From Anticarsia gemmatalis (taxonomy: Eukaryota; Arthropoda; Insecta; Lepidoptera; Erebidae), in contig NC_134771.1 in assembly GCF_050436995.1 (NCBI RefSeq), forward strand, positions 4,133,501-4,197,500: 64,000 bases of DNA, read 5' to 3'. The position numbers and the translations under genes are program-made. The notes under the pieces were generated by a model. It worked only from the letters and a program-made list of their open reading frames with translations, did no database searches and was not told the origin of the DNA. Positions within the stretch are counted from its first letter, which is position 1. Each line of letters begins with the position of its first letter. This document shows positions 31,494 to 44,030 of the stretch, one piece after another.

Positions 31494-31540
31494 CATTGGT
31501 GTGTTCCTTTCAGTGCAAAACTGAAAGGAACACACCAATG
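31494..31540. repeat. Perfect 20-bp inverted repeat at SINE edge
   Basis: Arms cattggtgtgttcctttcag (31,494-31,513) and ctgaaaggaacacaccaatg (31,521-31,540) are perfectly complementary around tgcaaaa. The right arm includes the start of a SINE B fragment. Confidence 0.7.
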
Positions 31541-31705
31541 AGTTTTCAAAGTTAAGTGTGTATTAGAAATAATTATGACTTTTTCTATCGGGGCAAGATG
31601 AAATCTTGCATACCTAAGAGTTCTATAAAACAGTTCTGAAACATGTTCAAAGTCCGCAACCCGCACTTAGTTTGCATGATGAACTTACCCCCCCTTTCTG
31701 AGATA
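31526..31705 (+). mobile_element. SINE B copy truncated at a perfect hairpin
   Basis: Begins at aggaacacaccaatga, runs through gtgtattagaaataattat and caaagtccgcaacccgcac. Its first bases form the right arm of the inverted repeat 31,494-31,540. Confidence 0.55.
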
Positions 31706-32295
31706 GGTACATATAGCGGTAGTTTATCAATTCAATGGCGTTTTTTTATAAGAGTTTAATCGCTTAGGAACCGGGCATTAAAGCCTCTTAACCTCCCGTT
31801 TTCAGGAAGAAGACATTTATCCAGCAACAGGACAGAAATTTATCGATATTATAATTATTTTTAAAGGAGGGAGAAAACAAAACCTTTTGTATACGCAAAT
31901 TGCATAAATTCCGAGAAAAAACTTCTAGAACAAAAGAAATGTTTTGTCAATTCATTGCCCTTTTTGCAAAATCTGATGACAGATAACTTTACCCTTGTTT
32001 ACTTAATACATTATTTAATTAAATTGATTATATTTTGTTGTTTTTGATGTATATCTCGAATAACTTTCAGACATCTTAGATTTTTATCAATTAAATGTGC
32101 TATCGGTGAGAGTGGTTTGCAAAATTGCTAAATTTTAATGACTATCTGACCCGTACGGCTTTGTATTATATACAGTTTTATCCCCTATTTCAACCGTGTA
32201 GGGGCTGATTGATGAAAAAAACGTAGCCTTTATAAAATACCAGGTCTTAATTTATCTTCATGCTGAATTACATGAAAGTTGGTTTAGCTAGGTAA

Positions 32296-32466
32296 AATAA
32301 AATAAATAAATATCATTAGACAACTCACACACGGTCATTTGATTCCAAACTAAGATGAGCTTGTACTATGGTAACCAAATAACTGATAAACATACTTATA
32401 TACTTGTAAATACATACTTATATAGATACATTAACATCCAGGCTCAGAACAAATACTCGCATCACA
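32296..32466 (-). mobile_element. SINE A, truncated head
   Basis: Body and tail match the 4.9-kb copy closely (acatccaggctcagaac block), but the tRNA-like head is missing. Confidence 0.65.
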
Positions 32467-33299
32467 CAAGAAAAAGCGTAATAGGTAGATAGACTTTTGC
32501 ATTTATATTATTCTTGAAATGCCTGCAGCTTGATATCGATTTCTCAAAATTTAGTAGTTTTTTATCCCAGTTATCTCCCTTAGAATCTTTATCATAATCG
32601 TTTCAGTGGTGTAGACGTAGACAAAGCGTAACAAACAGACTTTTGAAGAGAGACATTTAATACTAGAATAGCTAATAGTATGGTTATTATAAGACTTTTA
32701 ACAACATAAAGCTTAAAAGCTTAAATGTTCTCTACAAGAAGAAAGTGGTTGTTATTACAGTATTACAAAATATTACCCAACGTTGAACATTGACGTCAAA
32801 ACAGTCATGACTCATAATAAAACAGTCACTGATTTCCAGTTAATCTTGTAAGAACATGTAATTTCTTTCAGTCGCTTATCTGAAAATTTTATGATAATAT
32901 ACTGCAGGCTTTTAGTATAAAAATGGACAACTGTAACTACCAAAAAACATACATTGTCGCAATGCTGGGCAAGGCTATTTTAAAGAAATGAAAGTGAAAA
33001 TGTCCCGGAATAGGAAAAGGCTTAGGTTTTGCGTCTACCGCGTTGAGTAGGAAAGTTGCATCCTTTTAGGAACTGTTTAAAAAGCTATGAAAAGATTTAC
33101 GTAAGGTACTTTTCTTTACCATAAGACTGAGAGTTCAAAAGGTACACGAAGTTATGGAAAGACCTAATCTTACTTGGCAAGCATGTTAGACTCGAGAACT
33201 AAAACCTCTCTTACTACGAGAGTAGACCCATTCGAGGGACATCAATTACTTGTATAATTACTTTATACTTAATTGCTTTATTAATACTAAGTTGTATGT

Positions 33300-33460
33300 T
33301 TATTATTAATAATTATTACTTGTTTTAACGGTGAAGAAAAACATTGTGATTAATCCTAAAAGTTTTATAACCCAACTTTTGAAGGCATGCTAAGTCCGTA
33401 ACCCGCATTTAGCCGGCGTGATAGACCCAAGATCTAACCCTTTCTCATTCGGGACCTTTA
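33300..33460 (+). mobile_element. SINE B partial copy
   Basis: Contains the cttgttttaacggtgaag, gtccgtaacccgcatttag and gatctaaccctttctcatt blocks of the family. Confidence 0.5.
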
Positions 33461-33866
33461 CTCGTAAAAAAAAGATTTTAAAAAACGCTATTACTAATCT
33501 AGGAAAATCATTAACTCATTATGAGTAGCGAAAAACAAAATTCAATATTGGAAGTCCGGTCAATATTTTCGAGAAATCCTTTCAAAAGTTCAAAATAAAG
33601 TCTTATTTTATCTATCACCTTGATAATGAAATACACACGTATTGCAGATCATTGATTAGATTACATAGTAATACGTGATTGGATAACATAAGGAAATGAT
33701 TCTGATCTTTTTGTCATTGGATCTCGTTCAGCCAATAGGAAGGCGAGGATTTTGTTTTGGTTTATACGTAAAAAGCCTACATTTCATGGCCATGTTAAAT
33801 ACTATTTTAGTTGCTTGTCAAAACAAAAAACTGATTATATACTGATACGAAAACAATTACTGTCTT

Positions 33867-34062
33867 ACTACTTTCTGCCCGCGGGTACGTCCGCGTGAAA
33901 TAATTTCCCAGGGTAAATAGTAGCTTATGTGTTGATCCGGGTTGTAAACTATCAGTGTAACAAATTTTATTAAAACCCGTGCAGTAGTTGAAAGAGTATA
34001 CATACAACCAACCATCTATCCATACTTACAAACTTTTGCGTGACCTTATAATATTATTGAGA
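33867..34062 (-). mobile_element. Helitron II copy, degraded
   Basis: Shares the gcccgcgggtacgtccgcg and cagtagttgaaagagtat blocks with the other family members; both ends have mutations. Confidence 0.55.
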
Positions 34063-34801
34063 CTAACGAACGTTATGTAAGTTAAACAAAGACCGTTTAA
34101 CTTAAACAGTGTTTTCTCATTCTCACTCTACAATTTCAAAATTGATTGAAAGTGACATAACACTGTATAAATAATCAGAGTATATACACAAAGTTTATAA
34201 GTAAGGCAGAATGTGTCTCAATATCTGCCCGGAGTTTGGGAATAGGCTCGCTCCCTGCTACCTGGCAATGACAATGATAATGACAAAATAAGGTGGTGTA
34301 TTTGATTCACCTCTACAGACTTTACTACATATAAAACAGGTAAATAAAGGATTAATAAAAGCCTATTAGATTACAATAATTATTCGCGGAAACTTGAATG
34401 AACAACCGTTTGATAAAATTCTAAACGAACTCACGTTTTTCATTGATATTTAAGTATAAGATCTTTATCACACGCACGTTAATTGACTGGTAAAACCCGA
34501 AGTTTAATATAAAAGTGTGTGCGCGTGTTATTTTTTCAGTATGCTTTTCAAATTCCATGGTATTATACCAAAATGTATTAAATTGTAACATTTTATTTTA
34601 GTTATTTAAGCCCATATAGGTCTGAAATGTTAGTCTCTATATCTTTGATTATATATTGCCAAGCTTGTTTTTTTAGCCTGTTTAAAATAGTTTAAATGTC
34701 CCACTATTTACTGCTATAGAGGGATACTGAAATAGCCTCTCCCTTCCTTTTAAATCGACCTAACGACGACAATTTCGTAGTAGTCATTCTGAAAGCGTCT
34801 A

Positions 34802-34980
34802 GGGGAGCCATTGTGTATCTCAGTTGACATCCGTTTGATAGCCACTTGTATATATTGTTAATTTTCTAAAGTTATAGTTAGTAACATTCAGTGACAAGTT
34901 ATATCAAATTTACAATGTACTGCATAGTGGCTATCAAAAACCAATTGTTGTCAATTGACACAATACACATGCAGGTCATC
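34802..34980. mobile_element. MITE T1 copy
   Basis: Imperfect inverted ends: tgtgtatctcagttgacat...gatagccactt against agtggctatc...tgtcaattgacacaataca. Non-coding. Confidence 0.55.
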
Positions 34981-35568
34981 CTATCTATGTTGTGGTCTTC
35001 TGCGTCTGCGAAGACCATTCCTTAGCACTCAATTGTCGTATTTTAGATATTATATTTTTTACTATAGCTTCACAGCAGTAACATCCGAAAGTGTAGGCAG
35101 AGGTGTATGAAAAACACCAATTTTAATTATCTACAAAGTTAGTTCCCTGTAATAGAGGGCAAGCCTATTAGAAAACACTAATTGCCAAACTGCGAGCGAT
35201 TATTGCGAATAGAAAATTTACTGAATGAAATAGTCAAATACCTAAGCATACTCAATTTTCATACCTGTCATGTTTTTACCGATAAAAATTAAAATATATT
35301 TAATTGAAAAATATTGTATGTTCAAATAGAGATACGCATCTAATAATCCAATTATGCGTAAACTGTCGATGTGTGATAGTATAGTAATAAAAATCACAAA
35401 TTTCATACGTTTGATATCATAGATCGTAGTGATAATATAAATGATTTCGGAGAAGAATTTTTTGCGATAGATAACGGTGATAGAGCTGAAACATCGATAG
35501 AGTTATCGAATATTCTTTTTTTACTAGATATGTACTAAGTTATAAATGCAAGGTTACACTACTTTTGG

Positions 35569-35746
35569 GGGGCTATCACGTATCTAAGTTGACAACTATT
35601 TGAAAGCCACAATGCATGTACATTGTTTTCTCCCTTAGATTATAGTGATGAACACGTTACGTCAAAGCAACAATGTACTAAATAGTGACCATCAATTTGA
35701 CATACAGTAGTTGTCAATTTAAGTGGTAGATAAGTTTCAAATTCCC
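35569..35746. mobile_element. MITE T1 copy
   Basis: Inverted ends around gtatctaagttgacaact and agttgtcaatttaagtggta; the inner block caacaatgtactaaatagtg matches the 45.1-kb copy. Confidence 0.6.
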
Positions 35747-36744
35747 TATCAGATGGAGTTTGGACAGCTGTTTTTATAAGCTGTCGCTTTGACTTGAGAC
35801 TTCTATACAGTCTTCATTCATCAAGTTTGGTGACAAAGATTAGGATGAACAAATGAAACAAACAAACAAAGACTAAGATGAAGATGAAGAAAGTGTAATT
35901 TTGTATACGAGTTCTGTAACTGCGAATTTGAAGGCAGACCTCTGTCACAGCTTTACGATATTTTTTAAGACAAGGACAGATATTTTTTAGCTTTTATTAT
36001 TGCCAGGAACATGGAATTCGAGGTGACAGACCTCAATGACCTTGGGGAGAATTTATTTAAGGCTGTCGGTCTTGCGCCTAACTTCTCCCTTCTTCTTTCA
36101 TCTTCCAGTTGAACGAGAAAGGTGAAATGTTATATAATAACTATCATGTACGGAAATACGTGTTTTTCAAATCCGTACTAGACAAAAATACAAAATCAAT
36201 TTTCCATGTTTGAGAATCAAACCCGAAACATCTGCATTAGTCACCACACAAGTTAGTCATTCGTACGTGCCATAAGGCATTCATAAAACAGATTATAACT
36301 AGATTAAATAATATCATTAATTATCAATTAACTGTACATTAATATTATATTAACTGACATAAGATTATGAATCGGTCTCTATCATCTATTTGCGAAAAAT
36401 TACCATTTATTAAATCCATTATTTTAACATATCGTGTATTATCAATACATAATAATTGAGTGCCTTTTTTAATTTGATATGCATCTTGATTTTAATTAAA
36501 GATCTATTTTATATGTAAATATAATAATATGTGTTTGTTTATTTCCTTATAATTTAGCCTTTAGTTTCTTTGAAAATAGGAAGGCTAAGGCCACAAGGTG
36601 GAGGTCGATGTCTTTTAAGCTACCATAGACTCGTGAAAAAGGTGACAACTATTAACTTTGGGCACGTTTCCGGTTGACAGCGATGCAAACGAATTCTACG
36701 ACGCGGCGACGCCCTGTAGGATTATTTTAATTTTATTTATTGAT

Positions 36745-36895
36745 TGACAATTGATTGCGTGGGTTCATTTCCCACGCGGTACAATTATTTGTACGATCCA
36801 CAAACAGCTGTTTCGGGCCTGGTTCGTTGTTTGTATGTTTGTAAAAGTCCCCACGACACACGAACAATTCTTAGTGTGGGAGTTTTCTTTATATA
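36745..36895 (+). mobile_element. SINE G body copy
   Basis: gggttcatttcccacgcggt, then gatccacaaacagctgtttc and gtaaaagtccccacgacaca; the tRNA-like head is incomplete. Confidence 0.55.
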
Positions 36896-37867
36896 AAAAT
36901 ATCGTGCTTTGTGTGTCTGTCTGTGTCTAACTGAACATAGCGACAAGTAGCTGCCCAGAAGAAGAAGTATAAATACAAGAAACGTAAGCAAGGAGGGCAA
37001 GTAACGGAGAGGTTACAATGAAGAAATCCACAAAAAATATTTTCCCAAGATGTTCAGTAATTTCAATAAATTATGAACAAACTAAAATATCCTTGTTCTT
37101 GCTGTATTATATTAGTGTATAGATAGGAGTGGTAATGACATCCAAATAAATTTTATTACACAACTTATAATGCATTATCATTATTATATTGAATTATTTA
37201 ATATTATGCAGGTTATTCCCCGTAAACATGATATCGTGACTCTAAATGACTTTCCAAAGGTTTGTCGTAGCTTTCTGAGTATTTCTTTTAATTTGTTTTT
37301 TAACCCCGGATACCAATCGATTACTGTGATTATGGTGCTTATCTAATGGTAACGCAAAGACATGCATTAAATCCCGGATTGTGCCAAAGAATGATTCTAA
37401 TTTCATCTAGTAAGCTAGTCTATCCTCTTGAGAATTTATCCGTATACGAAAAAACCCTTCTGTCATCGTTCCGAGTTATAAACGGCAATGTATCGGCAGT
37501 ACTTATAAGTTACGTATAAGACACGAGTCCAAATTCCAATACAGTGCAAAAAAATCTAATTTCACTCATATTTGTGCTATAACTAAGCACTAATTAAGTA
37601 TCTGCCGATAGGATAAACCTTAGCGACTAACATACATGTTAAACGCTTAAATGCTCATAATGTAATAGTAATATAGCAGTTTTATAATATACTCCTATCA
37701 ATACCGATATCTGAATAAATTGATTACGTGTGTATTCCCAGAAAGCTAATCATTGCTATCAGGGAGGGGCCCGCTCTAGGCTGTGATTTGTTTCTTTTCT
37801 TTATATACAGGCTGTTTTATATTTTTTTCGAGGTGCTCATAGCTATTTGTGCCTATAAATATATATA

Positions 37868-38164
37868 AACTTAGCCCATTAATGTCCCACTGCTGGGCAA
37901 GGGTTCCTCCCGTAGTGAGGGAGGGGTAAGGCTTTGAGTTACACTACGCTAGCCAATTGCAGGTTGGAGACTTTGCATACCTTCTAGAATTGTTTTAAAG
38001 AACTCTCAGGTATGCAAGGTTGCATCACGAGGTTTTCCTTCACCGTTGGAACAAGTGATGATTATTTCTAATACATACATAACTTCGAAAAGTCATTGCC
38101 TCAGATTCGAACCTGCAACTGCTTGCGTGGGAGGTACCAACTTATACCACTCGGCTATCACTGC
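37868..38164 (-). mobile_element. SINE B, full length
   Basis: On the minus strand it starts with a tRNA-like head: A-box-like gtgatagccgagtggtataa and B box aggttcgaatctg. The conserved body follows and it ends near cccagcagtgggacattaa. It is one of two complete copies, the other being at 61.3 kb. Confidence 0.7.
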
Positions 38165-38254
38165 TTATTATTTGTGCCTATCGGTCGGTAATTAATCTGT
38201 GGGTAAATCCTTAGCGCGGACATTATTTAGGCAGATGACCACATAGTAATACAT

Positions 38255-38365
38255 ACACAATATACATACAATTACACCGTTTTCCCTTAGAGGTAGCCAG
38301 AAATTAAGTAACGCCAATTGGTACGATCCTGACAAACTTTCTTTCCTCATTCACCGCATAGTGAT
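38255..38365. repeat. Repeat E copy
   Basis: Contains caccgttttcccttagaggt and acaaactttctttcctcatt. It runs into a repeat C fragment. Confidence 0.45.
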
Positions 38366-38483
38366 ATTTCAGACAAACTTGTTCGTGCTTTGAAGGGCAC
38401 GTAGAAAGTCGGTCCCGGTTGTTGTCAATTAAGATAATAATCGTAAAACCATGTTAAAGCCCTAGGGACTTGAACAACTTCGA
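38341..38483 (-). repeat. Repeat C fragment
   Basis: Reverse copy with agtcggtcccggttgttgt and a mutated gacttgaacaacttcgacac block. Confidence 0.5.
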
Positions 38484-39612
38484 CACTATAACATAGTCCT
38501 TTACATACGATTTATACCTTTAACTATACGATACCAATAGAAGAAAAAATCATATGTATTTACCAGTGACGCCCAAAGCCGTGGTATCTAACTAGTATGA
38601 CTAAGACAGTCGTCAGTAAGTCTAGTGATATCGTAGTTTCATATTATCTGCAATCACCGCTAATGCTACAGTGTTTTGCACTGATTAATTATAATAATAT
38701 GTAGTTGGTACAGTCAACAGCATACATGTGAGGCTACTGCGCAATTAGTCTAGCAATAAGTTTTTGAAATTACTTAGGAAAGAATTTGCTGTTATCGCGG
38801 TTGTTTTTTATGACTGAAATGGTGATAATTAATGAAATTTAATTTTATCAGAGGGTTATTTAAAAAGTAATACAATATGAAAAAAGTACCTATTATAACA
38901 TATGATATAGGTAGACTACCTAAATTAGGCATTTTTTTTATTGTATTATAAGTAAAAAAAATGTTTTCGACCATAAAGTACTTCCGTTTTCGGTATAAAT
39001 TTACAGGCATTCTGTCTTATCGAAATGCTGAAATCCTCTGAATGACAAGTATAGCATTCTATACAGACAATAAAGTGCATTTAGGTAAGCTAGTACGTGT
39101 GTATTAGTAAATAAGTAAGCTTTTTGAAATCTGACCCGTTACCATAGTTTTGCTGCTGTGACCTAGAAAAACAGATATAAATTGCATAGTTTGTATCTGT
39201 TTTTTTCTCTTAATGCTTTTATTGCAATATTTTTTATAACCACAATATCATTAAGAATGCAAAACTTAATAGGTATCTGGTATATCCACCTAAATACGAG
39301 ACTGACTGTACACCCGAAAAAAAAACATTGTTAAAACACCAAATCTAATCGTTTATCAAAATAATCTCTTTTTCTTAGAAAACTCGGTTCTTTGTACACA
39401 TAAGCGGTATGATATTTTTAATTAAAAATAACTATTACGTTTTATTACTAGGAAATATGGATTAATAGTCATTGTGTGTTATTTTAATCCTTTTAAAACA
39501 AATCTGATTATTAAAGAATTATATACGGTGAAATCAAAGGGGATTTTGTATTGTCATAGTAATTAATTAGAGTTTAATTTTGTTGAGTATTAAATGCTTA
39601 GTCTTTCTTTTT

Positions 39613-39703
39613 CTTATCGTATGGTTAGTGGTCAACCTAGTGTCAAAGTTGTTCAAGCCGCCCGAAGGCCTTTGACGTGGCTTAACGACTGTTATCTTAA
39701 TTG
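39613..39703 (+). repeat. Repeat C 5' fragment
   Basis: Contains the left part (cgtatggttagtggtcaacc to cgactgttatcttaattg) only. It lies just left of the mariner-type MITE at 39,754. Confidence 0.5.
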
Positions 39704-39753
39704 CTATACAGCTACTTTATTTGTAAACTCTAAGAAATTAGTAAGTTATACTA

Positions 39754-39966
39754 TTGGTCGGGGAAAATATATTTTCGCATTATAGTATGTATGAACTTGT
39801 AATAAAATCTCTTTGGCTTCAAGAATCACAAATGAGTACACGGTTCATTAGGTTTCTTTCAGTGAGCTCGTGAGGTACCCAAATATCGAGCTATTCTGTG
39901 TAGAGAAAAGATTTTATTACAAGTTCATACATACTATAATGCGAAAAGACTTTTTCCCCGACCTAA
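39754..39966. mobile_element. Mariner-type MITE
   Basis: Terminal inverted repeats of about 55 bp starting TTGGTCGGGG at the left and TTAGGTCGGGG at the right, flanked by TA on both sides. No transposase remains. Confidence 0.65.
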
Positions 39967-40349
39967 TAATCAGACAAACTACGCATGACAGTAGAAAAAA
40001 TTAGTAGTAGTATTTAATTTGACTTCCGTTTCCGATAATTCAATGGAAGATTTCTCAATTGAATGATATTCAAAACGTGTTGATAACAATGTTTCAAATG
40101 ATGGAATCCGGTATTAATTACAATTATTCATGATAACACATTGATATGGTATGTGTAATAGTATTATTAAATACATAACACCACGCCTGTTACCCGATGG
40201 TGAAGACAGAGATGTATGAAATATACTCACGTCTCGCCATTTACAATGTTAGTTAAATATAATAAGGTAGTGGGAACCACAGCCTAGTTCAGAGGCCTGC
40301 TATGCCGCTTATATAGGCGTAGCCAAACAACTTGACGATTTCTTCTTCT

Positions 40350-40597
40350 TATCGTATAGTTAGTGGTTAACCTAGTGTCAAAGTTGTTCAAGCCGCCCGA
40401 AGGCCTTTGACATGGCTTAAAGACTGTTATCGTAGTAGATAACAACCGGGACCGACTTTTAACGTGCCCTCCGAATCACGGAGACGCCCAGTTCAAATAC
40501 CACTATGCGGTCACCCATCTATGGAGTAATCGCGTCAAGGATTGCTTAACCCACAGATCGCTTACCGGCCGGTGAGCGCAACTGGCTATGGGCGCCT
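40350..40597 (+). repeat. Repeat C, near full length
   Basis: Runs from cgtatagttagtggttaacc to gcgcaactggctatgggcgc. It shows both conserved ends seen in other copies. Confidence 0.6.
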
Positions 40598-40771
40598 CAA
40601 CTTGACGACAAGAAGGTGTTTTACAAACAAAACTGAACGCGGGCCCGATCGAAACGCAATGGCCCTTGCCGTCGGGGTCTGCATTTATTTCTAATCGAAG
40701 CTAAAAGCTGAATGTAGATTTAGCGAAATTGTTCAATTTCTTTGGCGCTACCTGTACTAGAAACAATATGT

Positions 40772-40971
40772 GCCTTTACACACACACTCTATCGCAAGTT
40801 CTTAGGAGCGTACAGGATTACGCTCGCATTACGAAAGCAGCGCGCTCTTCGAGAGCGATTTTCTTCGCGGGCGCGGACAGATGAGCGCGGCGCGTGGTCT
40901 TTCCTTTTACACGCGCTCTCTCACGCGCGATTGTTGTTTCATGCGCGACAGAGTGTGTGTGTAAAAAAGGC
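40772..40971. mobile_element. GC-rich MITE T3
   Basis: Inverted ends tttacacacacactctatcg and, from the right, tttacacacacactctgtcg. The inside is rich in GCGC/CGCG blocks, unlike the AT-rich flank. Confidence 0.55.
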
Positions 40972-41273
40972 TTATGTCCATAAATTATTTTAACTTACTA
41001 GCAAAAGTTTGTATGTTTGTAAATTCCTCACCGATATAGGATTAAATAATTCAAATTAATTGTCTTTTCTACAAAACAACGTTGTTAGCTATCTACTAAG
41101 AGGATGTTTTGTGTACATTTCCTGCTAATTCATAAGATTTATTGCTTCAATGTCCACTGCTGTGATTGATCGTGTAATTACTGATAATTAACACGTACTT
41201 ACCAATTACGTTTATACAAGTGATATGGTTAAATGGATTCATATTGTATTTGTCACGGACATATCAAAATATT

Positions 41274-41595
41274 GGGTAACACACTAATGACTTTTTGAAG
41301 TTATGTGTGTATTAGAAATAATGATCTCTTGTTCTGACAGTAAAGGAAAACGTAATGAACCTAGTGTCAAAGTTGTTCAAGCCACCCGAAGGCCTTTGAC
41401 GTGGCTTAACGACTGTTATCTTAATTGACAACAACCGGGACCGACTTTTTACGTGCACTCTGAAGCACGGAGACGCCTAGTTCAACTATGCGGTCACCCA
41501 TCTATGGAATGACCGCGCCAAGGTTTGGTTACCACACAGAATACCGATCAGTGAGCGCAACTGGCTATGAAACCATGCCTGAGAGTTCTTTACCG
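41274..41595 (+). mobile_element. SINE B split by repeat C
   Basis: SINE B runs to about 41,358, is interrupted by a repeat C copy (about 41,359-41,569), and resumes with accatgcctgagagttctt. ATGAA flanks both sides of the insert. Confidence 0.5.
41359..41569 (+). repeat. Repeat C inserted in SINE B
   Basis: Lacks the first bases of the longer copies and starts at cctagtgtcaaagttg, ending gcgcaactggct. It interrupts a SINE B, with a candidate 5-bp duplication ATGAA. Confidence 0.55.
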
Positions 41596-41735
41596 GGCAT
41601 GTTATCAAACCCCGGGCCAAACTAGAAATATAGCTCCAATCCTAAAGGACCAATAGTACTTTGCCTAACACGGGAATTGAACCCGAGGCCTCATGATCAG
41701 CAGTCGGATACACTACTAACCGCCATCGACGCTGT
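41595..41735 (-). mobile_element. tRNA-derived head, minus strand
   Basis: On the minus strand: gatggcggttagtagtgtat (A-box-like) and cgggttcaattcccgtg (B box). No full cloverleaf, so a SINE head is more likely than a tRNA gene. Confidence 0.4.
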
Positions 41736-42010
41736 GTGAATTTTTTGGTGTTTTACGGGTTTAAATTTCTACTTGTTGACAATAAAATAGTAATGGGCAC
41801 CGGACCTATGTCTCTGCCTACCACCACGGTAACAAAGCGTGATTGTATAAACGTATGTGTGCAAAAGGCCCTTGTCCAGCAACGATTATCAAGGGCCGAT
41901 ATAATGACTAACGTAACGTGATAAATAACAAAACGTCATAAGATCATATATATTATCTACATTATCAAACGTTTTCATACTAAGTGACTACTCACTGTAA
42001 TACTATCGCG

Positions 42011-43112
42011 TTAGGCGTAGTACAGATGTGCGTGATTGCGCAGTTATTGCGCTGCGCAAGTAAGTATTTTTTTGAGAAAATTGAAATAGCGATCTAAAGG
42101 TCTTTGCTAATTATTTTTATGTTTTGTGAATTGTGAAATGTATTATTGTGATATGTATCTAAAACTCTTTCAAGTACTCAGGTATTGTACGAAATAAAAA
42201 TAAATCGCACTTATAAAACGCAATCACATAAAAATATTGACACGTGCGAAATTATCAAACTTAACATCACTTTTTAATATTATAGAAATTGTTCGCTAAT
42301 TATCTTTATATATATAATTCTTCTGTAAGTGTGTATGTCACTGAACTTCTCCTAAACGACTGGACCGATTTTGATGAAATTTTTTGTGTGTGTTCAAGGG
42401 GATCTGAGAATGGTTTAGATTCACAATTTTGTCCACTGGACAATGTTTTTTTTATTTAATTTTTATGGCAAAACAACGTCTGCCGGGTCAGCTAGTGTTT
42501 TATAAAGAGATAACAGTAAAACTAATTAATATGCTACAGAATAAGGAGGTTTATGTAAAAATATTATAATATAATGTTAAAAACAAAAGGTTTTGCAAAT
42601 CACACTTAAACAACTTAAACAAGTTCTCCAGATTCTAGTCTACAATCAATATTTAAGTAATATTCATTTTGCAGAGTTTTGCAAGCTTTTGACTTGGTTG
42701 ATAGTTCCTACAGTAATTTACGATAACAGAATCAAACAAACTTCAAAACACTGAAAGTTGAAACTGCCTAATCCTACGTTTCTTTACAGGCGGGTTGCTG
42801 AAATCGCTACACCGAATTTAACATACCCTACTAGTCATTTATCGACAAGTCACTATAACTACACATAAGTGTAACTCCCGCTGAACTGCATTTACGACCA
42901 TAGACCTATCCATCATCTACCAAAAGCAGACTCATCTGACGACGCGGGCCGATTTCTACTTTATTTTTTTTCTATCTCGCTCTACCTTCGAACTCCTGCA
43001 TACAGTGAGCGTTTTATCTCTCCCTTTACTATGTTCAACTATCGTAGCTTAAATGCGCAACTGTACTTGCGCAGCGCAATGAATAACGCTAGCATGTCCT
43101 AAGCCTAACTGT
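42011..43112. mobile_element. About 1.1-kb non-autonomous TIR element
   Basis: The ends are inverted copies: left 42,011-42,064 with gttaggc and tattgcgctgcgcaagta; right 43,060-43,112 with tacttgcgcagcgcaatga and gcctaac. A Helitron lies inside. No transposase frame was found. Confidence 0.5.
42303..42495 (+). mobile_element. Helitron III copy
   Basis: Begins TCTTTATATATA, ends CCGGGTCAGCTAG/T, and carries a small stem (ggca...tgcc) before the end. Internal sequence differs from Helitron I but the last 12 bases match, as expected of a related family. Confidence 0.65.
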
Positions 43113-43169
43113 AAAATTATTTATCAGCTATCATTTCGATTGATCTAATGGACTTAACTTATAATATTG

Positions 43170-43290
43170 AGATTACGTCCGACCTGGGAAACGACCTTAG
43201 TACCCCTATGGTGCGTCAGCAGTAAATGCGACTGCTACACAGTAGCCTTGGGTTCGAATCCCAGGTCGTCCAAAAGATTGTACATAAGTG
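43170..43290 (+). mobile_element. tRNA-like SINE head
   Basis: B box gggttcgaatcccagg near 43,250-43,270 with a partner cgacctggga near 43,179. The A box is poor. Confidence 0.35.
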
Positions 43291-43435
43291 CTGTTTTCTG
43301 TCTAAGACAAAGAATTGCTGGAGTCAGAAAGGAAGATGAAATAAACCTAAGAGAGCTCTTAACTCACTTGTCATTGGTGTATAACTTAGGTTTCAAACTT
43401 GCGACCGCTAGTATCAAAAAACCAATCTATACTAA

Positions 43436-43689
43436 TCTATACTAATATTATAAAGCTAAAGAGTTTGTTTGTTTGTTTGTTTGAACGCGCTAATCTCAGG
43501 AACTACTGGTCCGATTTGAAAAATTATTTTAGTGTTAGATAGTCCCTTTATCGAGGAAGGCTATAGGCTACATATCATCACGCTACGACCAATTGGAGCA
43601 GAGTACCAGTTACAAATGTTACAAAAACGGGGAAAATGTTGACCCATTCTCTCTTATGTGACGCAAGCGAAGTTGCGCGAGTCAGCTAG
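43436..43689 (+). mobile_element. Helitron I copy
   Basis: TC start, (tttg)n, conserved body, subterminal hairpin CGCAA-GCGAAG-TTGCG and CTAG/T end. Confidence 0.75.
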
Positions 43690-44030
43690 TGCTATATATA
43701 GTCGCTATATTTAACCGTCTATTTTGCATTTTTTAATTTATGTTTCCTAATTATATCATCATGTGTCAACATAGATAAATCGGGTTTTTCATAGTCTATA
43801 TATAATTCTTGCAAATAAATGCAATTGATAAGATTCCCTAGAATCTGATTATACAATTAAATTGATTGCAATCTTTTTGAATATGAGTCATTTATTTCGT
43901 AGTACTGATATGACAGAGTAGGCTCAAAGTTCCGCGTTCAATCTAGGTACAGCATTGCTAGGTCTTAGAGAATTTTAAAGTTCATGATCTCTTATTAAAC
44001 AAAATTAAACTACTTTTGATATGTGAGTCA

